Shown here: positions 1 to 7,521 of the stretch, one piece after another
Position numbering within the stretch: position 1 is the stretch's first letter
Layout of the letters: every line of letters begins with the position of its first letter
Notes under the pieces: generated by a model
Databases searched by the model: none
Seen by the model: only the letters and a program-made list of their open reading frames with translations
Told to the model about the DNA's origin: nothing
Source: Salinisphaera orenii subsp. halophila YIM 95161
GTDB lineage: Bacteria > Pseudomonadota > Gammaproteobacteria > Nevskiales > Salinisphaeraceae
DNA: 64,000 nt
Direction of reading: 5' to 3'
Assembly (NCBI RefSeq): GCF_003732545.1
Contig: NZ_AYKF01000066.1
Location: forward strand, 124,001 to 188,000
Made by a program: the position numbers and the translations under genes

Positions 1-272
1 AGCGTGCCTTCGCTGTTGTCGAACTTGAGTTCGACCGAGGCGCGGCCGACCGGCTTGCGCGCGCGCGAGCCGTTGAAGATGACGTCCTCGAGCGCCTCGC
101 CGCGCAGCTGGCGCGCGCTGGATTCCCCGGTCACCCAGCGGACCGCGTCGATGACGTTGGACTTGCCGCAGCCGTTGGGCCCGACGACGGCCGACAGGTT
201 GGAATCCAGCACGATCGTGGTCGGATCGACGAAGGACTTGAAGCCGGCGAGACGGATCGAACTCAGACGCAT
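1..272 (-). CDS. smc: Chromosome segregation protein SMC, N-terminal part (cut by window edge)
   Basis: The first 90 codons of an SMC ATPase, which compacts and segregates chromosomes as a dimer with ScpA/ScpB. Translation from the ATG at 272 gives [16 protein letters not shown], then the Walker A loop GPNGCGKSN near residues 32-40 and the family motif AVRWVTGE just after. Only the N-terminal half of the head domain is present; coiled coil, hinge and C-terminal Walker B lie outside. It is divergent from queF, with 175 bp between the starts. Identification is firm, the rest is unseen. Confidence 0.93.
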   Translation of the reverse strand, partial: MRLSSIRLAGFKSFVDPTTIVLDSNLSAVVGPNGCGKSNVIDAVRWVTGESSARQLRGEALEDVIFNGSRARKPVGRASVELKFDNSEGT

Positions 273-447
273 GAGGGGCGCTCGATCGCGGGCCGCCCGG
301 GGCCGCGGCGGCTGGTCGCATTGTGGCTGGCCCGGATCACATCGGCCTCCGCAGGCGGCATCGAGTCGGTGCGGCGCTTGGACGCGCGCCGAGCCCGCTA
401 GTGTACCCTAGCGATTCACACGCGTTACAAAGCCGCCGACATCGACC

Positions 448-837
448 ATGCCGAGCCAGCCCAGCCGCGACCTGCAGACCTTCGACAATCCGACCCCGGA
501 ACGCGACTACACGATCCGCATGCGGATCCCGGAATTCACCTGCCTGTGTCCGGTCACCGGGCAGCCGGACTTCGCCACGATCCATCTCGAGTACGTGCCG
601 GAAGCCCGGTGCGTGGAGCTGAAGTCGCTCAAGCTCTACATCTGGTCCTATCGCGACGAGGGCGCGTTTCACGAGGCCGTCACCAACCAAATCCTGGCGG
701 ATCTGGTGGCGGCGACGGACCCGCGATTCATGCGCGTTAGAGCCGAGTTCTGGATGCGCGGCGGCATCGATACGAGCGTGATCGCCGAGCACCGCGCCGA
801 CAACTGGCACCCCGGCACGCCGGTCGCTCTGCCGTAA
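448..837 (+). CDS. queF: NADPH-dependent 7-cyano-7-deazaguanine reductase (preQ0 reductase)
   Basis: Cytosolic enzyme reducing the nitrile of preQ0 to the aminomethyl group of preQ1, on the way to queuosine in tRNA. The 129-residue protein has the short single-domain architecture. It carries the catalytic cysteine in [15 protein letters not shown] (about residues 30-44), the ELKSLKLY substrate motif and [10 protein letters not shown] near the C-terminus with the substrate-binding glutamate. The start is the first ATG of the frame; no strong ribosome site is visible. A second queuosine gene, queH, lies 35 kb away, so the strain probably makes queuosine de novo and uses the QueH rather than the QueG last step (inference). 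Confidence 0.95.
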   Translation: MPSQPSRDLQTFDNPTPERDYTIRMRIPEFTCLCPVTGQPDFATIHLEYVPEARCVELKSLKLYIWSYRDEGAFHEAVTNQILADLVAATDPRFMRVRAEFWMRGGIDTSVIAEHRADNWHPGTPVALP

Positions 838-867
838 GCCGCAGGCGGGCCGCCTGTACGGCCGGCA

Positions 868-1530
868 TCAGCGCATCAGCACCAGGTTGTTGCCCTGCAC
901 GCGCACCCGCGTGCCGGTGTCGATGGTATCGGCGGTGGCGACGTCGACCCGGCGACTGCCGCCGGCATCCATGGCCACTTCGACCTGATAGTAGGTTTCC
1001 TTGCGGATGCGCTTCTCGGCCTCGTTGCCGGCGAAGGCGCCGCCCAGCGTGCCGGCGATCTGCGCGATCGTCTTGCCGGAGCCGCTGCCGATCTGACTGC
1101 CCACGACGGCGCCGGCCACGCCACCGGCCACCGCGCCCACGCCGGAGCCGCTCTGGGCGTTGCGGGTCACCGGCGTGATCGATTGCACCGTGCCGCAGTC
1201 ACCGCATACCGGCTCTTGCTCGCGCGCCGCGGTATCGCCGGTATCGGCCTGCGCCTGCCCGGTATCGGCGTCGGAGCCATCGCGGGCCTCGGCCTGGCGC
1301 TGTTCGGCCTCGCGCTTGTCGGCGGCCGCCGCCTCGATCTCTTCGCGGGCCTCGGCTTCGGCCTTGGCCTGCTCGGCGTCCTCGAGACGCTCTCGGGCCT
1401 CGGCCAGCTCGGCGTCGGCCTGCTCGATATCGGTGCGGGCGTCTTCGGCGCCGCTGTCGGAACAGCCCGCGAGCATGGTGAGCGCCAGCATCAGCGCGAG
1501 GCATACGGCGGGCATACGAATCGTTGTCAT
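868..1530 (-). CDS. Glycine-zipper outer-membrane lipoprotein with coiled-coil linker
   Basis: A 220-residue lipoprotein. The N-terminus (MTTIRMPAVCLALMLALTML) is a signal peptide ending in lipobox LAGC. Next come about 80 residues rich in Ala, Glu and Arg, a predicted coiled coil; a CGDCGT segment; then a glycine-zipper stretch of the SlyB/17 kDa-antigen type (GVGAVAGGVAGAVVGSQIG onward) and a short beta-rich tail. The family associates with the outer membrane; the exact role is unknown. I chose the ATG at 1530 over the longer frame because the signal peptide begins there and AAGGGGA lies about 9 nt upstream. The coiled coil fused to the zipper domain is less usual. Divergent from cysZ. Confidence 0.8.
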   Translation of the reverse strand: MTTIRMPAVCLALMLALTMLAGCSDSGAEDARTDIEQADAELAEARERLEDAEQAKAEAEAREEIEAAAADKREAEQRQAEARDGSDADTGQAQADTGDTAAREQEPVCGDCGTVQSITPVTRNAQSGSGVGAVAGGVAGAVVGSQIGSGSGKTIAQIAGTLGGAFAGNEAEKRIRKETYYQVEVAMDAGGSRRVDVATADTIDTGTRVRVQGNNLVLMR

Positions 1531-1649
1531 GACGTGCTTCCCCTTGAATCTTCTACACTGTCGCGGCCATTGACGGTGTCTCGACCGGGCCGGTCGAGTC
1601 GCCGCCCTTGCGCCATCATCAGAGTCTATTCGCGCCAACCGAACGCAGC

Positions 1650-2441
1650 ATGAATCCGATCGCCGAATTCTCGTCGGGCCCGACGTATCTGCTCCGCGGC
1701 TTCGCGCTCCTGCGCGAGCGCTCGCTGCGGCGCTACGTCGTCATTCCCATCGTCATCAACATCCTGCTGATCGCGGCCATGGTGTCGCTGCTCGGCTGGG
1801 GGCTGGATCGCTGGCTGGACGCCTGGCTGGCCGGGCTGCCGGACTGGCTCGCCTGGCTGGAGGGCGTACTCTGGTGGGTCGGTATCGTGCTGTCGACGCT
1901 CGCCTTCTGCTACGTGTTCACACTGCTCGCCAATCTCATCGCGAGCCCCTTCAACGGCCTGCTCTCCGGGCGCGTCGAGGAGCTCGTGACGGGCCGGGCC
2001 CCGGATTCGGGCATGAGCCTGACGCGCGAGATGGCCGACGGCGTGTTCGGCGAACTGCGGCGGCTGCGCTGGTACGCCGGCAAGGCGCTGTCGCTGGGAC
2101 TGGTCAGCCTGGTGCTGCTGTTCCTGCCGCTGGTCAATCTGGCGATCGCGCCGCTGTGGTTCGCCTTCGGCGCCTTCATGCTCGCCTTCGAATATCTCGA
2201 CCAGCCGATGGGCAATCGCGGCATGGCCTTCGACGCCAAGATCGCGCGTCTGCGGGCCCACCGCTGGCGCCACCTCGGTTTCGGCAGTCTGGTGACGCTG
2301 GCCACGGCCGTGCCCCTGGCCAATCTCGTCGTGATGCCGGCCGCCGTGGTGGGCGCGACGCTGCTCTATCTGGAGACCGATTCAGGCGAAGATGCGATGA
2401 TCAACCGCGCCGCGACGAGCGCTCCTGCCAGGCGTCGCTGA
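1650..2441 (+). CDS. cysZ: Sulfate transporter CysZ (EI24 family)
   Basis: A 263-residue inner-membrane protein with several hydrophobic segments (about residues 24-48, 75-105, 150-185 and 218-245) and the CysZ N-terminus, a GPTYLLRGF-like amphipathic stretch before the first membrane segment. CysZ takes up sulfate for cysteine synthesis. Length is close to the E. coli protein (253). The ATG at 1650 is preferred to an upstream in-frame ATG at 1608 because similarity begins there. The 3' end overlaps the convergent phosphatase gene by 41 bp. No other sulfur genes are adjacent; related EI24 proteins could have another substrate. Confidence 0.8.
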   Translation: MNPIAEFSSGPTYLLRGFALLRERSLRRYVVIPIVINILLIAAMVSLLGWGLDRWLDAWLAGLPDWLAWLEGVLWWVGIVLSTLAFCYVFTLLANLIASPFNGLLSGRVEELVTGRAPDSGMSLTREMADGVFGELRRLRWYAGKALSLGLVSLVLLFLPLVNLAIAPLWFAFGAFMLAFEYLDQPMGNRGMAFDAKIARLRAHRWRHLGFGSLVTLATAVPLANLVVMPAAVVGATLLYLETDSGEDAMINRAATSAPARRR

Positions 2442-3204
2442 CCGCGCGCACGAGCGCCAGCGTGACGTGATCGAAATCGTAGTCGGCCGCCATCCGCAGT
2501 CGCTCCGCGGGGCGGCCCGGCTCACCCAGCGAGTCCAGCACGAGCACGGCATCGTCGAAACGCTGGCGCCGCGTATCGTCGTTGACGGTGACGATCGAGG
2601 CCACGCCGGCGCCCGTGGCGGCAGTCACGCCGACCGCGGAATCCTCGATGGTGACGCAGCGCTCGGGGGCGCAATCCAGCCGGCGGCAGGCCTCGCGATA
2701 AAGATCGGGCGCGGGTTTCTTGTGCTCGATCTCGTCACCGCAGACGCAGAGCGCGATGTGGCGCACCAGAGCCGGGCCCAGCGCATGGGTCAGAAACGGC
2801 TCCAGGGTCGGCCGGCTGGCGTTGGTGACGATGGCCACCGGCACGCCGGCATCGCCCGCCTCCGCGATCAGGCGGGCCACGCCGGGCCGCAGCGGGATCT
2901 CGCCCCGCTCGAGACGACTGCGGAAATGATGCGTCTTGCGCTGATGCAGTTCACGCACCCAGCCGGCCGCATCGTCGTCGATCGCCGCATCGTGATGACC
3001 GAGCGACGGATCGAAATGCTCGATGTAGTGGTGAATACGCTCACGCCCGCCGGAGACGCGCAGCAACCGGCGATAGAGCTCCGGCGTCCACCGCCAGTCG
3101 AGACCGAAGTCCTCGAAGGCGCGATTGTAGGCGGGCAGATGGCCTTGGGGTTCGGTGTCGGCAAGCGTGCCGTCCACATCGAAGAGGAGCGCACCGAGGC
3201 TCAT
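2401..3204 (-). CDS. HAD-superfamily sugar-phosphate phosphatase, CbbY/beta-phosphoglucomutase type
   Basis: A 267-residue cytosolic HAD hydrolase with all four motifs: DVDGTLAD at residues 9-16 (nucleophile and acid Asp), VTNAS (motif II Thr/Ser), HKKPAPD (motif III Lys) and EDSAVGV (motif IV). The helical cap between motifs I and II, with LPAYNRAFEDFGLDWRW, resembles CbbY, which removes inhibitory xylulose-1,5-bisphosphate beside Rubisco genes. No Calvin-cycle gene is present here, so the substrate is open; a mutase or general sugar-phosphate phosphatase is equally possible. Start at MSLGALLF, where HAD homology begins. Tail-to-tail overlap with cysZ. Confidence 0.85.
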   Translation of the reverse strand: MSLGALLFDVDGTLADTEPQGHLPAYNRAFEDFGLDWRWTPELYRRLLRVSGGRERIHHYIEHFDPSLGHHDAAIDDDAAGWVRELHQRKTHHFRSRLERGEIPLRPGVARLIAEAGDAGVPVAIVTNASRPTLEPFLTHALGPALVRHIALCVCGDEIEHKKPAPDLYREACRRLDCAPERCVTIEDSAVGVTAATGAGVASIVTVNDDTRRQRFDDAVLVLDSLGEPGRPAERLRMAADYDFDHVTLALVRAVSDAWQERSSRRG

Positions 3205-3346
3205 GTTGGCGTTGCGGACTCTTGGGTCGGGTTGGAAGCGGCGCAGTGTGCCAGAGCCCGATGCCGGCTGCACGGCCGCAAGGAATGATTGCGCAGGCGC
3301 TGTTTATTTGCTAAACGTACGCGCTGTTTTACGACTCGAGCGTATC

Positions 3347-3790
3347 ATGGCGGTTAAAAGCAGTACCTCCAAACTCGACGCACCTCAAGAGTTTACGCCC
3401 TACACCCCGAAAGAGGGTGAGGAGTACATGAACGAGGCGCAGCGCGAACACTTCCGCAGCATCCTCGTGAACTGGAAGCGCGAGCTGATGGAGGAAGTCG
3501 ACCGCACGATGCATCACATGAAGGACGAGGCCGCGAATTTCCCCGACCCGACGGATCGCGCCAGTCAGGAATCGGAGTTCAGCCTGGAGCTGCGCACCCG
3601 CGATCGCGAGCGCAAGCTGATCCGCAAGATCGACCAGGGCATCGCCCGCGTCGACCGGGACGAGTACGGTTTCTGCGATACCTGCGGCACGGAGATCGGC
3701 ATTCGCCGCCTCGAGGCTCGCCCCACGGCCACCCTCTGCGTCGACTGCAAGAGCCTGGACGAGATCCGCGAGCGCCAGCTCGGACGCTGA
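3347..3790 (+). CDS. dksA: RNA polymerase-binding transcription factor DksA
   Basis: Binds the RNA polymerase secondary channel and, with ppGpp, mediates the stringent response. The 147-residue product has the coiled coil with the tip motif DPTDRA (Asp67, Asp70, Ala72, the acidic tip residues) and a four-cysteine zinc finger (Cys110, Cys113, Cys131, Cys134). It is slightly shorter than the 151-residue E. coli protein and starts at MAVKSSTSK. The reading frame is open further upstream, but homology begins at 3347. A hairpin terminator follows directly, so it is probably monocistronic. Confidence 0.97.
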   Translation: MAVKSSTSKLDAPQEFTPYTPKEGEEYMNEAQREHFRSILVNWKRELMEEVDRTMHHMKDEAANFPDPTDRASQESEFSLELRTRDRERKLIRKIDQGIARVDRDEYGFCDTCGTEIGIRRLEARPTATLCVDCKSLDEIRERQLGR

Positions 3791-3813
3791 CCGCGCGGCA
3801 ATCGCGCGCCGAC

Positions 3814-3839
3814 AATGCCCGCCACCGCGCGGGCATTTT
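3814..3839 (+). terminator. Rho-independent terminator of dksA
   Basis: Nine-base perfect stem AATGCCCGC/GCGGGCATT (3814-3822 with 3829-3837), loop of six, ending in a short run of four T. It lies 24 bp after the dksA stop. The short T tract makes it moderate in strength. Confidence 0.7.
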
Positions 3840-3845
3840 CAATGT

Positions 3846-3855
3846 ACTGCGCAGT
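3846..3855. promoter_or_regulatory. Palindrome ACTGCGCAGT upstream of phaR, candidate operator
   Basis: A perfect 10-bp palindrome in the 100-bp strip between the dksA terminator and phaR. PhaR-family repressors recognise TGC-rich sites and often control their own gene, so this is a plausible autoregulatory site. Only the palindrome is seen; the link is inferred. A second TGC-rich stretch (GCAATGCAGCATGACTGC) lies at about 3899-3916, nearer the start codon. Confidence 0.3.
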
Positions 3856-3938
3856 GATCTGGGTTCGCCACGCCGAATCTGGCACAATCATCATGTCGCA
3901 ATGCAGCATGACTGCGTCCTTCAGCCGGGGCACCGAGG

Positions 3939-4481
3939 ATGACCGAAAACACACGCATCATTAAGAAGTATCCGAACCGGCGGCTCTACGATACCGAGGT
4001 GAGTCGTTACATCACGCTGGAAAACATTCGTCAGCTCGTGATTCGCGGCGAGGATTTTCAGGTGATCGACAAGCGCAGCGGCGAGAACATCACGCGCACC
4101 ATCCTGCTGCAGGTCATCAGCGAGCAGGAGGAAGGTGGCGACCCCATCTTCCGTACCGAGGTCCTGCGCAACATCATCCGTTTCTACGGCGATTCGATGC
4201 AGAGCACCTTCAGTTCCTATCTCGAGCTCTCGCTCGAGTTCTTCAGCGAACAGCAGCAGCAGTTCAAGGACCGCATGCGGCGCCTGCTCGGCGCCAACAA
4301 CCCGCTCACGGCACTGCGCGAGCTGTCGCAGTATCAGCTGCCGATCTGGCGCAGCGTCCGCCGCGAGTTTCTGTCCAACCTGACCCGTCGCGAGAAGGAA
4401 GAGACCACACAGCAGTCAGCGTCGGAGGGTGAAAGCCGGAGCGCGTCGCCGGACAGGGACGCGCGATCCGACGATCGATAG
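3939..4481 (+). CDS. phaR: Polyhydroxyalkanoate synthesis repressor PhaR
   Basis: DNA-binding repressor that controls phasin and PHA-storage genes and also binds PHA granules. The 180-residue product has the N-terminal PHB/PHA accumulation regulator DNA-binding domain (RIIKKYPNRRLYDTEVSRYI at residues 6-25, a diagnostic signature). A second regulator region follows (about 70-125), then a low-complexity charged tail. No PHA synthase or phasin is in this window, so its targets lie elsewhere. Start by homology at MTENTRIIKKYPNRRLYD. It is bounded by the candidate small RNA locus downstream. Confidence 0.93.
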   Translation: MTENTRIIKKYPNRRLYDTEVSRYITLENIRQLVIRGEDFQVIDKRSGENITRTILLQVISEQEEGGDPIFRTEVLRNIIRFYGDSMQSTFSSYLELSLEFFSEQQQQFKDRMRRLLGANNPLTALRELSQYQLPIWRSVRREFLSNLTRREKEETTQQSASEGESRSASPDRDARSDDR

Positions 4482-4531
4482 AAACTATCGACGCCATCAA
4501 AACGCAATTCCGTTTTTCGGGCTCACGATGT

Positions 4532-4560
4532 TTGACTAAAGTCGTAGACGCGACTATACT
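4532..4560 (+). promoter_or_regulatory. Strong sigma-70-type promoter of the candidate small RNA
   Basis: TTGACT at 4532-4537, a spacer of exactly 17 bp, TATACT at 4555-4560. Five of six bases match consensus in each box. It is the best promoter I can read in the window, begins 51 bp after phaR, and no reading frame with a start codon follows before the terminator at 4658. Confidence 0.75.
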
Positions 4561-4566
4561 GCAACG

Positions 4567-4658
4567 CAACATCGGCAGACACGCCGAACCACCGAATCTC
4601 CTCCGAAAGGCCTAACGGCCTTTCTCGCACCTTGCCCCCTTTCCTAGGGGGCTTTTTT
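4567..4658 (+). ncRNA. Candidate small regulatory RNA of about 92 nt
   Basis: Defined by the promoter at 4532-4560 (start site expected near 4567) and an intrinsic terminator ending at 4658. Within it, the unpaired-looking segment CTCCTCC (4598-4604) is complementary to Shine-Dalgarno sequences. An 8-bp hairpin GAAAGGCC/GGCCTTTC with loop TAAC (4605-4624) follows, then the terminator stem GCCCCC/GGGGGC (4634-4639, 4647-4652) and six T. There is no ATG, GTG or TTG frame of note inside. The shape (seed, hairpin, terminator with U tail) fits an Hfq-type trans-acting RNA; that function is inferred. It could also be an orphan attenuator or a housekeeping RNA I do not recognise. Confidence 0.5.
4634..4658 (+). 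terminator. Strong rho-independent terminator
   Basis: Six G-C pairs GCCCCC/GGGGGC around a 7-nt loop, followed by TTTTTT at 4653-4658. It ends the candidate small RNA and would also stop readthrough from phaR. Confidence 0.8.
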
Positions 4659-4718
4659 ATGGGCGTCGTAAAAAATCCGGTCGCCCGACCGACCGAGCCC
4701 TTCACGCCGCGCAGCCAC

Positions 4719-4741
4719 AAAAAAAGGGCCCCGAAGGGCCC
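4719..4741 (-). terminator. Rho-independent terminator of pnp
   Basis: Read on the minus strand: GGGCCC, UUCG-type tetraloop, GGGCCC, then seven T (4719-4725). It lies 78 bp after the pnp stop and closes the minus-strand translation cluster. Confidence 0.8.
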
Positions 4742-4818
4742 CTCATCTCGTCCCGCCCGAATCGCCGCAGCGATCCGGGTCATGCCGCAGTGGGCACCGG
4801 GTGGGCGGCGCCCCCGGC

Positions 4819-6933
4819 TCAGGCATTCTCCTCGGCCGCCAGCTCCTTCATGGACAGGCGCACGCGCCCCTGGCGATCGACCTCGAGCACCTTGACCCGC
4901 ACCGTCTGGCCTTCCTCCAGCTCGTCGCTGACCTTCTCCACACGGTGATCGGCGATCTGGGAAATGTGCACCAGGCCGTCACGACCGGGCACCAGATTGA
5001 CGAAGGCGCCGAAGTCGACGATGCGCACGACCTTGCCCTCGTAGACCTGGCCGGCCTCGATGTCGCGGGTGATGTCCTCGACCCGCTTGATGGCCATGTC
5101 CGCAGCGGTCTTGTCCACCGCGGCGATATGGATCGTGCCGTCGTCCTCGATGTCGATGCTCGCGCCCGTCTCTTCGGTGATCGAGCGGATCGTGGCGCCG
5201 CCCTTGCCGATGACGTCGCGGATCTTCTCGGAGTCGATCTTGATGGTGAAGATGCGCGGCGCCCACTCGGAGACTTCCTGGCGCGGCTTCTCGATCGCCT
5301 CGCCCATGACGCCGAGGATGTGCAGCCGACCCTCGCGCGCCTGCTCGAGCGCGGCCTCCATGATCTCGCGGGTTATGCCGCCGATCTTGATGTCCATCTG
5401 CAGCGCGGTGACGCCGTCGGTGGAGCCGGCGACCTTGAAGTCCATGTCGCCGAGATGGTCCTCGTCGCCGAGGATATCGGTGAGCACGGCGAACTTGTCG
5501 CCCTCCTTGATCAGGCCCATGGCCACGCCGGCCACCGGCGCCTTGATCGGCACGCCCGCGTCCATCAGCGCGAGGCTGGTGCCGCAGACCGATGCCATCG
5601 ACGAAGAGCCGTTCGACTCGGTGACCTCGGAGACCACCCGCATGACGTAGGGGAACTCCTTCTCCAGATCCGGCAGCACGCCCACGATCGCGCGCTTGGC
5701 CAGCTTGCCGTGGCCGATCTCGCGGCGCTTGGGGCTGCCCATGAAGCCGGTCTCGCCCACGCAGTACGGCGGGAAGTTGTAGTGCAGCATGAAGGGCTCT
5801 TCATGCTTGCCCTCGACCGCGTCGATGATCTGGGCGTCGCGACCGGTGCCCAGCGTCGACACCACCAGCGCCTGGGTCTCGCCGCGCGTGAACAGCGCGG
5901 AACCGTGCGTACGCGGCAGCACGCCGGTGCGGATGTCCAGCGGCCGTACCGTGCGCGTGTCGCGGCCATCGATACGCGGCTCGCCCTCGAGGATGCGCGA
6001 GCGCACCGTCTTCTTCTCGAGCGCGCCGAGAGCGTCCTTGACGTCGTCGGCCGCGTGGCCGCTGTCGCCGTCCGCGGCAGCCAGTTCCTCGACCACGCGC
6101 TTCTTGATCTCCGACAGCCGCGCCTGGCGCTCCTGCTTGTCGGCGATCTGATAGGCCTCGGTGACATCGTCGGCGGCGACCCGGGCCACGGCCTCGGCCA
6201 GCGACTCGTCGGCGGCCGGCGGCTGCCAGTCCCAGGCCGGCTTGCCGGCTTCGGCCACCAGCGCATCAATCGCCTGCACGGCGACCTGGAGCTGTTCGTG
6301 ACCGAACAGCACCGCGCCCAGCATCACCTCTTCGGAGAGCTGCTTGGCCTCGGACTCGACCATGAGCACGGCCTCGTTCGTGCCGGCCACGACCAGGTTC
6401 AGGTCGCTGGCCTTGAGCTGCGTCGCACTCGGGTTGAGTATGTACTCGCCGTCGGCATAACCCACGCGGCAGCCGCCGATCGGGCCCGCGAACGGCATGC
6501 CCGAGAGCGCCAGCGCCGCAGAGGCGCCGATCATGGCGGGGATGTCGGAGTCGATCTCCGGATCCACCGACATCACCGTCGCGATGACCTGGACCTCGTT
6601 GTAGAAGCCCTTGGGAAACAGCGGACGAATGGGCCGGTCGATCAGACGGCAGGTCAGCGTCTCTTTCTCGCGGGGAGCGCCCTCGCGCTTGAAGAAGCCG
6701 CCCGGGATCTTGCCACCGGCGTAGGTGCGTTCCTGATAGTTGACGGTCAGCGGGAAGAAGGCCGCGTCGGGCTTGGCTTCCTTGCGGCCGACCGCGGTCA
6801 CCAGCACCACCGTGTCGCCCATGCTGACCATCACGGCACCGTCAGCCTGACGCGCGATTTCGCCCGTCTCGATGGTGACGGTCTGCTCACCGAACTTGAA
6901 GGTCTGCTTGCTGGTTATGTTTGCGTTGCTCAC
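4819..6933 (-). CDS. pnp: Polyribonucleotide nucleotidyltransferase (PNPase)
   Basis: Phosphorolytic 3'-5' exoribonuclease of the degradosome. The 704-residue protein has two RNase PH domains separated by a helical region. A KH domain with [17 protein letters not shown] lies near residue 560 and a C-terminal S1 domain with [21 protein letters not shown] follows. Length is close to E. coli PNPase (711). I place the start at the GTG at 6933 ([10 protein letters not shown]), which has AGGA about 9 nt upstream; an in-frame ATG ten codons earlier falls inside the rpsO terminator region. It lies downstream of rpsO, the conserved order, separated by a terminator-like hairpin. Confidence 0.97.
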   Translation of the reverse strand: MSNANITSKQTFKFGEQTVTIETGEIARQADGAVMVSMGDTVVLVTAVGRKEAKPDAAFFPLTVNYQERTYAGGKIPGGFFKREGAPREKETLTCRLIDRPIRPLFPKGFYNEVQVIATVMSVDPEIDSDIPAMIGASAALALSGMPFAGPIGGCRVGYADGEYILNPSATQLKASDLNLVVAGTNEAVLMVESEAKQLSEEVMLGAVLFGHEQLQVAVQAIDALVAEAGKPAWDWQPPAADESLAEAVARVAADDVTEAYQIADKQERQARLSEIKKRVVEELAAADGDSGHAADDVKDALGALEKKTVRSRILEGEPRIDGRDTRTVRPLDIRTGVLPRTHGSALFTRGETQALVVSTLGTGRDAQIIDAVEGKHEEPFMLHYNFPPYCVGETGFMGSPKRREIGHGKLAKRAIVGVLPDLEKEFPYVMRVVSEVTESNGSSSMASVCGTSLALMDAGVPIKAPVAGVAMGLIKEGDKFAVLTDILGDEDHLGDMDFKVAGSTDGVTALQMDIKIGGITREIMEAALEQAREGRLHILGVMGEAIEKPRQEVSEWAPRIFTIKIDSEKIRDVIGKGGATIRSITEETGASIDIEDDGTIHIAAVDKTAADMAIKRVEDITRDIEAGQVYEGKVVRIVDFGAFVNLVPGRDGLVHISQIADHRVEKVSDELEEGQTVRVKVLEVDRQGRVRLSMKELAAEENA

Positions 6934-6960
6934 GAATTCATCCTGTCCTGCGTTCAAAAA

Positions 6961-6996
6961 CAAAAAGCGCCCGTCCCGGCATCACCGGGGGGCGCT
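6961..6996 (-). terminator. Hairpin between rpsO and pnp, probable partial terminator or processing site
   Basis: On the minus strand AGCGCCC/GGGCGCT (arms 6966-6972 and 6990-6996) encloses a second stem CCCGG/CCGGG and is followed by TTTTTG then TTTTTG. In E. coli the corresponding interval holds the rpsO terminator and the RNase III site controlling pnp. The sequence shows a good terminator; a processing role is inference. Confidence 0.7.
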
Positions 6997-7029
6997 TTTG
7001 CGATAGACCTGCACGTCGCGCGGGTCGAT

Positions 7030-7299
7030 TCAGCGGCGAAGACCCAGTTCGCTGATGATCGCCTTGTAGCGCGAGGCGTCCCGGCCCTTGAGGTAGTCGA
7101 GCAGCTTGCGGCGCTGGTTGACCATCTTCAGCAGACCGCGGCGCGAATGATGATCGGCCTTGTGAACGTTGAAGTGATCGCCGAGCTGGCTGATGCGGGT
7201 CGTGAGCAGCGCCACCTGCACCTCCGGCGAACCGGTATCGCTGCTGTCGCGGCCGTGTTTGGTGATGACGTCCGCCTTTTCCTGGGTCGAAAGCGACAT
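7030..7299 (-). CDS. rpsO: 30S ribosomal protein S15
   Basis: Primary 16S rRNA-binding protein of the small-subunit platform. At 89 residues it has exactly the usual length, with the signature [16 protein letters not shown], then [19 protein letters not shown] and the C-terminal [10 protein letters not shown]. The start MSLSTQEK has AGGAG 7 nt upstream. A 172-nt leader with its own promoter and a large hairpin precedes it, compatible with the autoregulation known for S15 in other bacteria. Confidence 0.98.
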   Translation of the reverse strand: MSLSTQEKADVITKHGRDSSDTGSPEVQVALLTTRISQLGDHFNVHKADHHSRRGLLKMVNQRRKLLDYLKGRDASRYKAIISELGLRR

Positions 7300-7354
7300 G
7301 TTGACTCCTGGTGAATAGACATGTGCCGCGACACCCGACTCGATCGAGCAAGCC

Positions 7355-7429
7355 GGCTTTTTCCAAATCGCGAATCGGGGAACGGCGGGCACCCGGCCCG
7401 TTTCCCTGCGGCGCGTTTTGGAAAAAGCC
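7355..7429 (-). promoter_or_regulatory. Large hairpin in the rpsO leader, candidate S15 autoregulatory structure
   Basis: The two 18-base arms (7412-7429 and 7355-7372) pair over 13 bases, skip one A:A mismatch and pair over four more. Inside, GGGAAACGG pairs with CCGTTCCCC with one mismatch, and a small CGGG/CCCG tip closes the structure. The whole ~75-nt rod lies in the transcribed leader between the promoter at 7478-7507 and the rpsO ribosome site. No T run follows, so it is not a terminator. S15 represses its own translation through structured leaders of several unrelated shapes; that this is one is inferred. Confidence 0.5.
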
Positions 7430-7477
7430 CCTGCGCTCGACGCAATGCCGGGCGGCCGCAGCCTTGGCAAGGCGCGT

Positions 7478-7507
7478 ATTCTAGCGGCTCACGGGTGGCG
7501 AGCACAA
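7478..7507 (-). promoter_or_regulatory. Promoter of rpsO-pnp
   Basis: On the minus strand TTGTGC, 18 bp, TAGAAT, located just after the truB stop. The start site would fall near 7471, giving a 172-nt leader. It allows S15 and PNPase to be made independently of the nusA-infB transcript. Confidence 0.5.
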
Positions 7508-7521
7508 CAACAATCGCGTCT

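Noticed and set aside
4632-4895. Plus-strand frame starting inside the terminator of the candidate small RNA
   Set aside because: It runs through two terminators and into the end of pnp; composition Pro/Arg-rich.
6937-6963. ATG at 6963 as the pnp start
   Set aside because: It lies in the T tract of the rpsO-pnp hairpin and adds residues without homology; the GTG at 6933 has a ribosome site.
4801-7314. 837-codon open frame opposite pnp and rpsO
   Set aside because: Spans two convincing genes on the other strand and the hairpin between them; no family features.
7355-7429. Rho-independent terminator or insertion-element ends at the rpsO leader inverted repeat
   Set aside because: No T run follows, no transposase or target duplication is present, and the arms lie within the rpsO leader.
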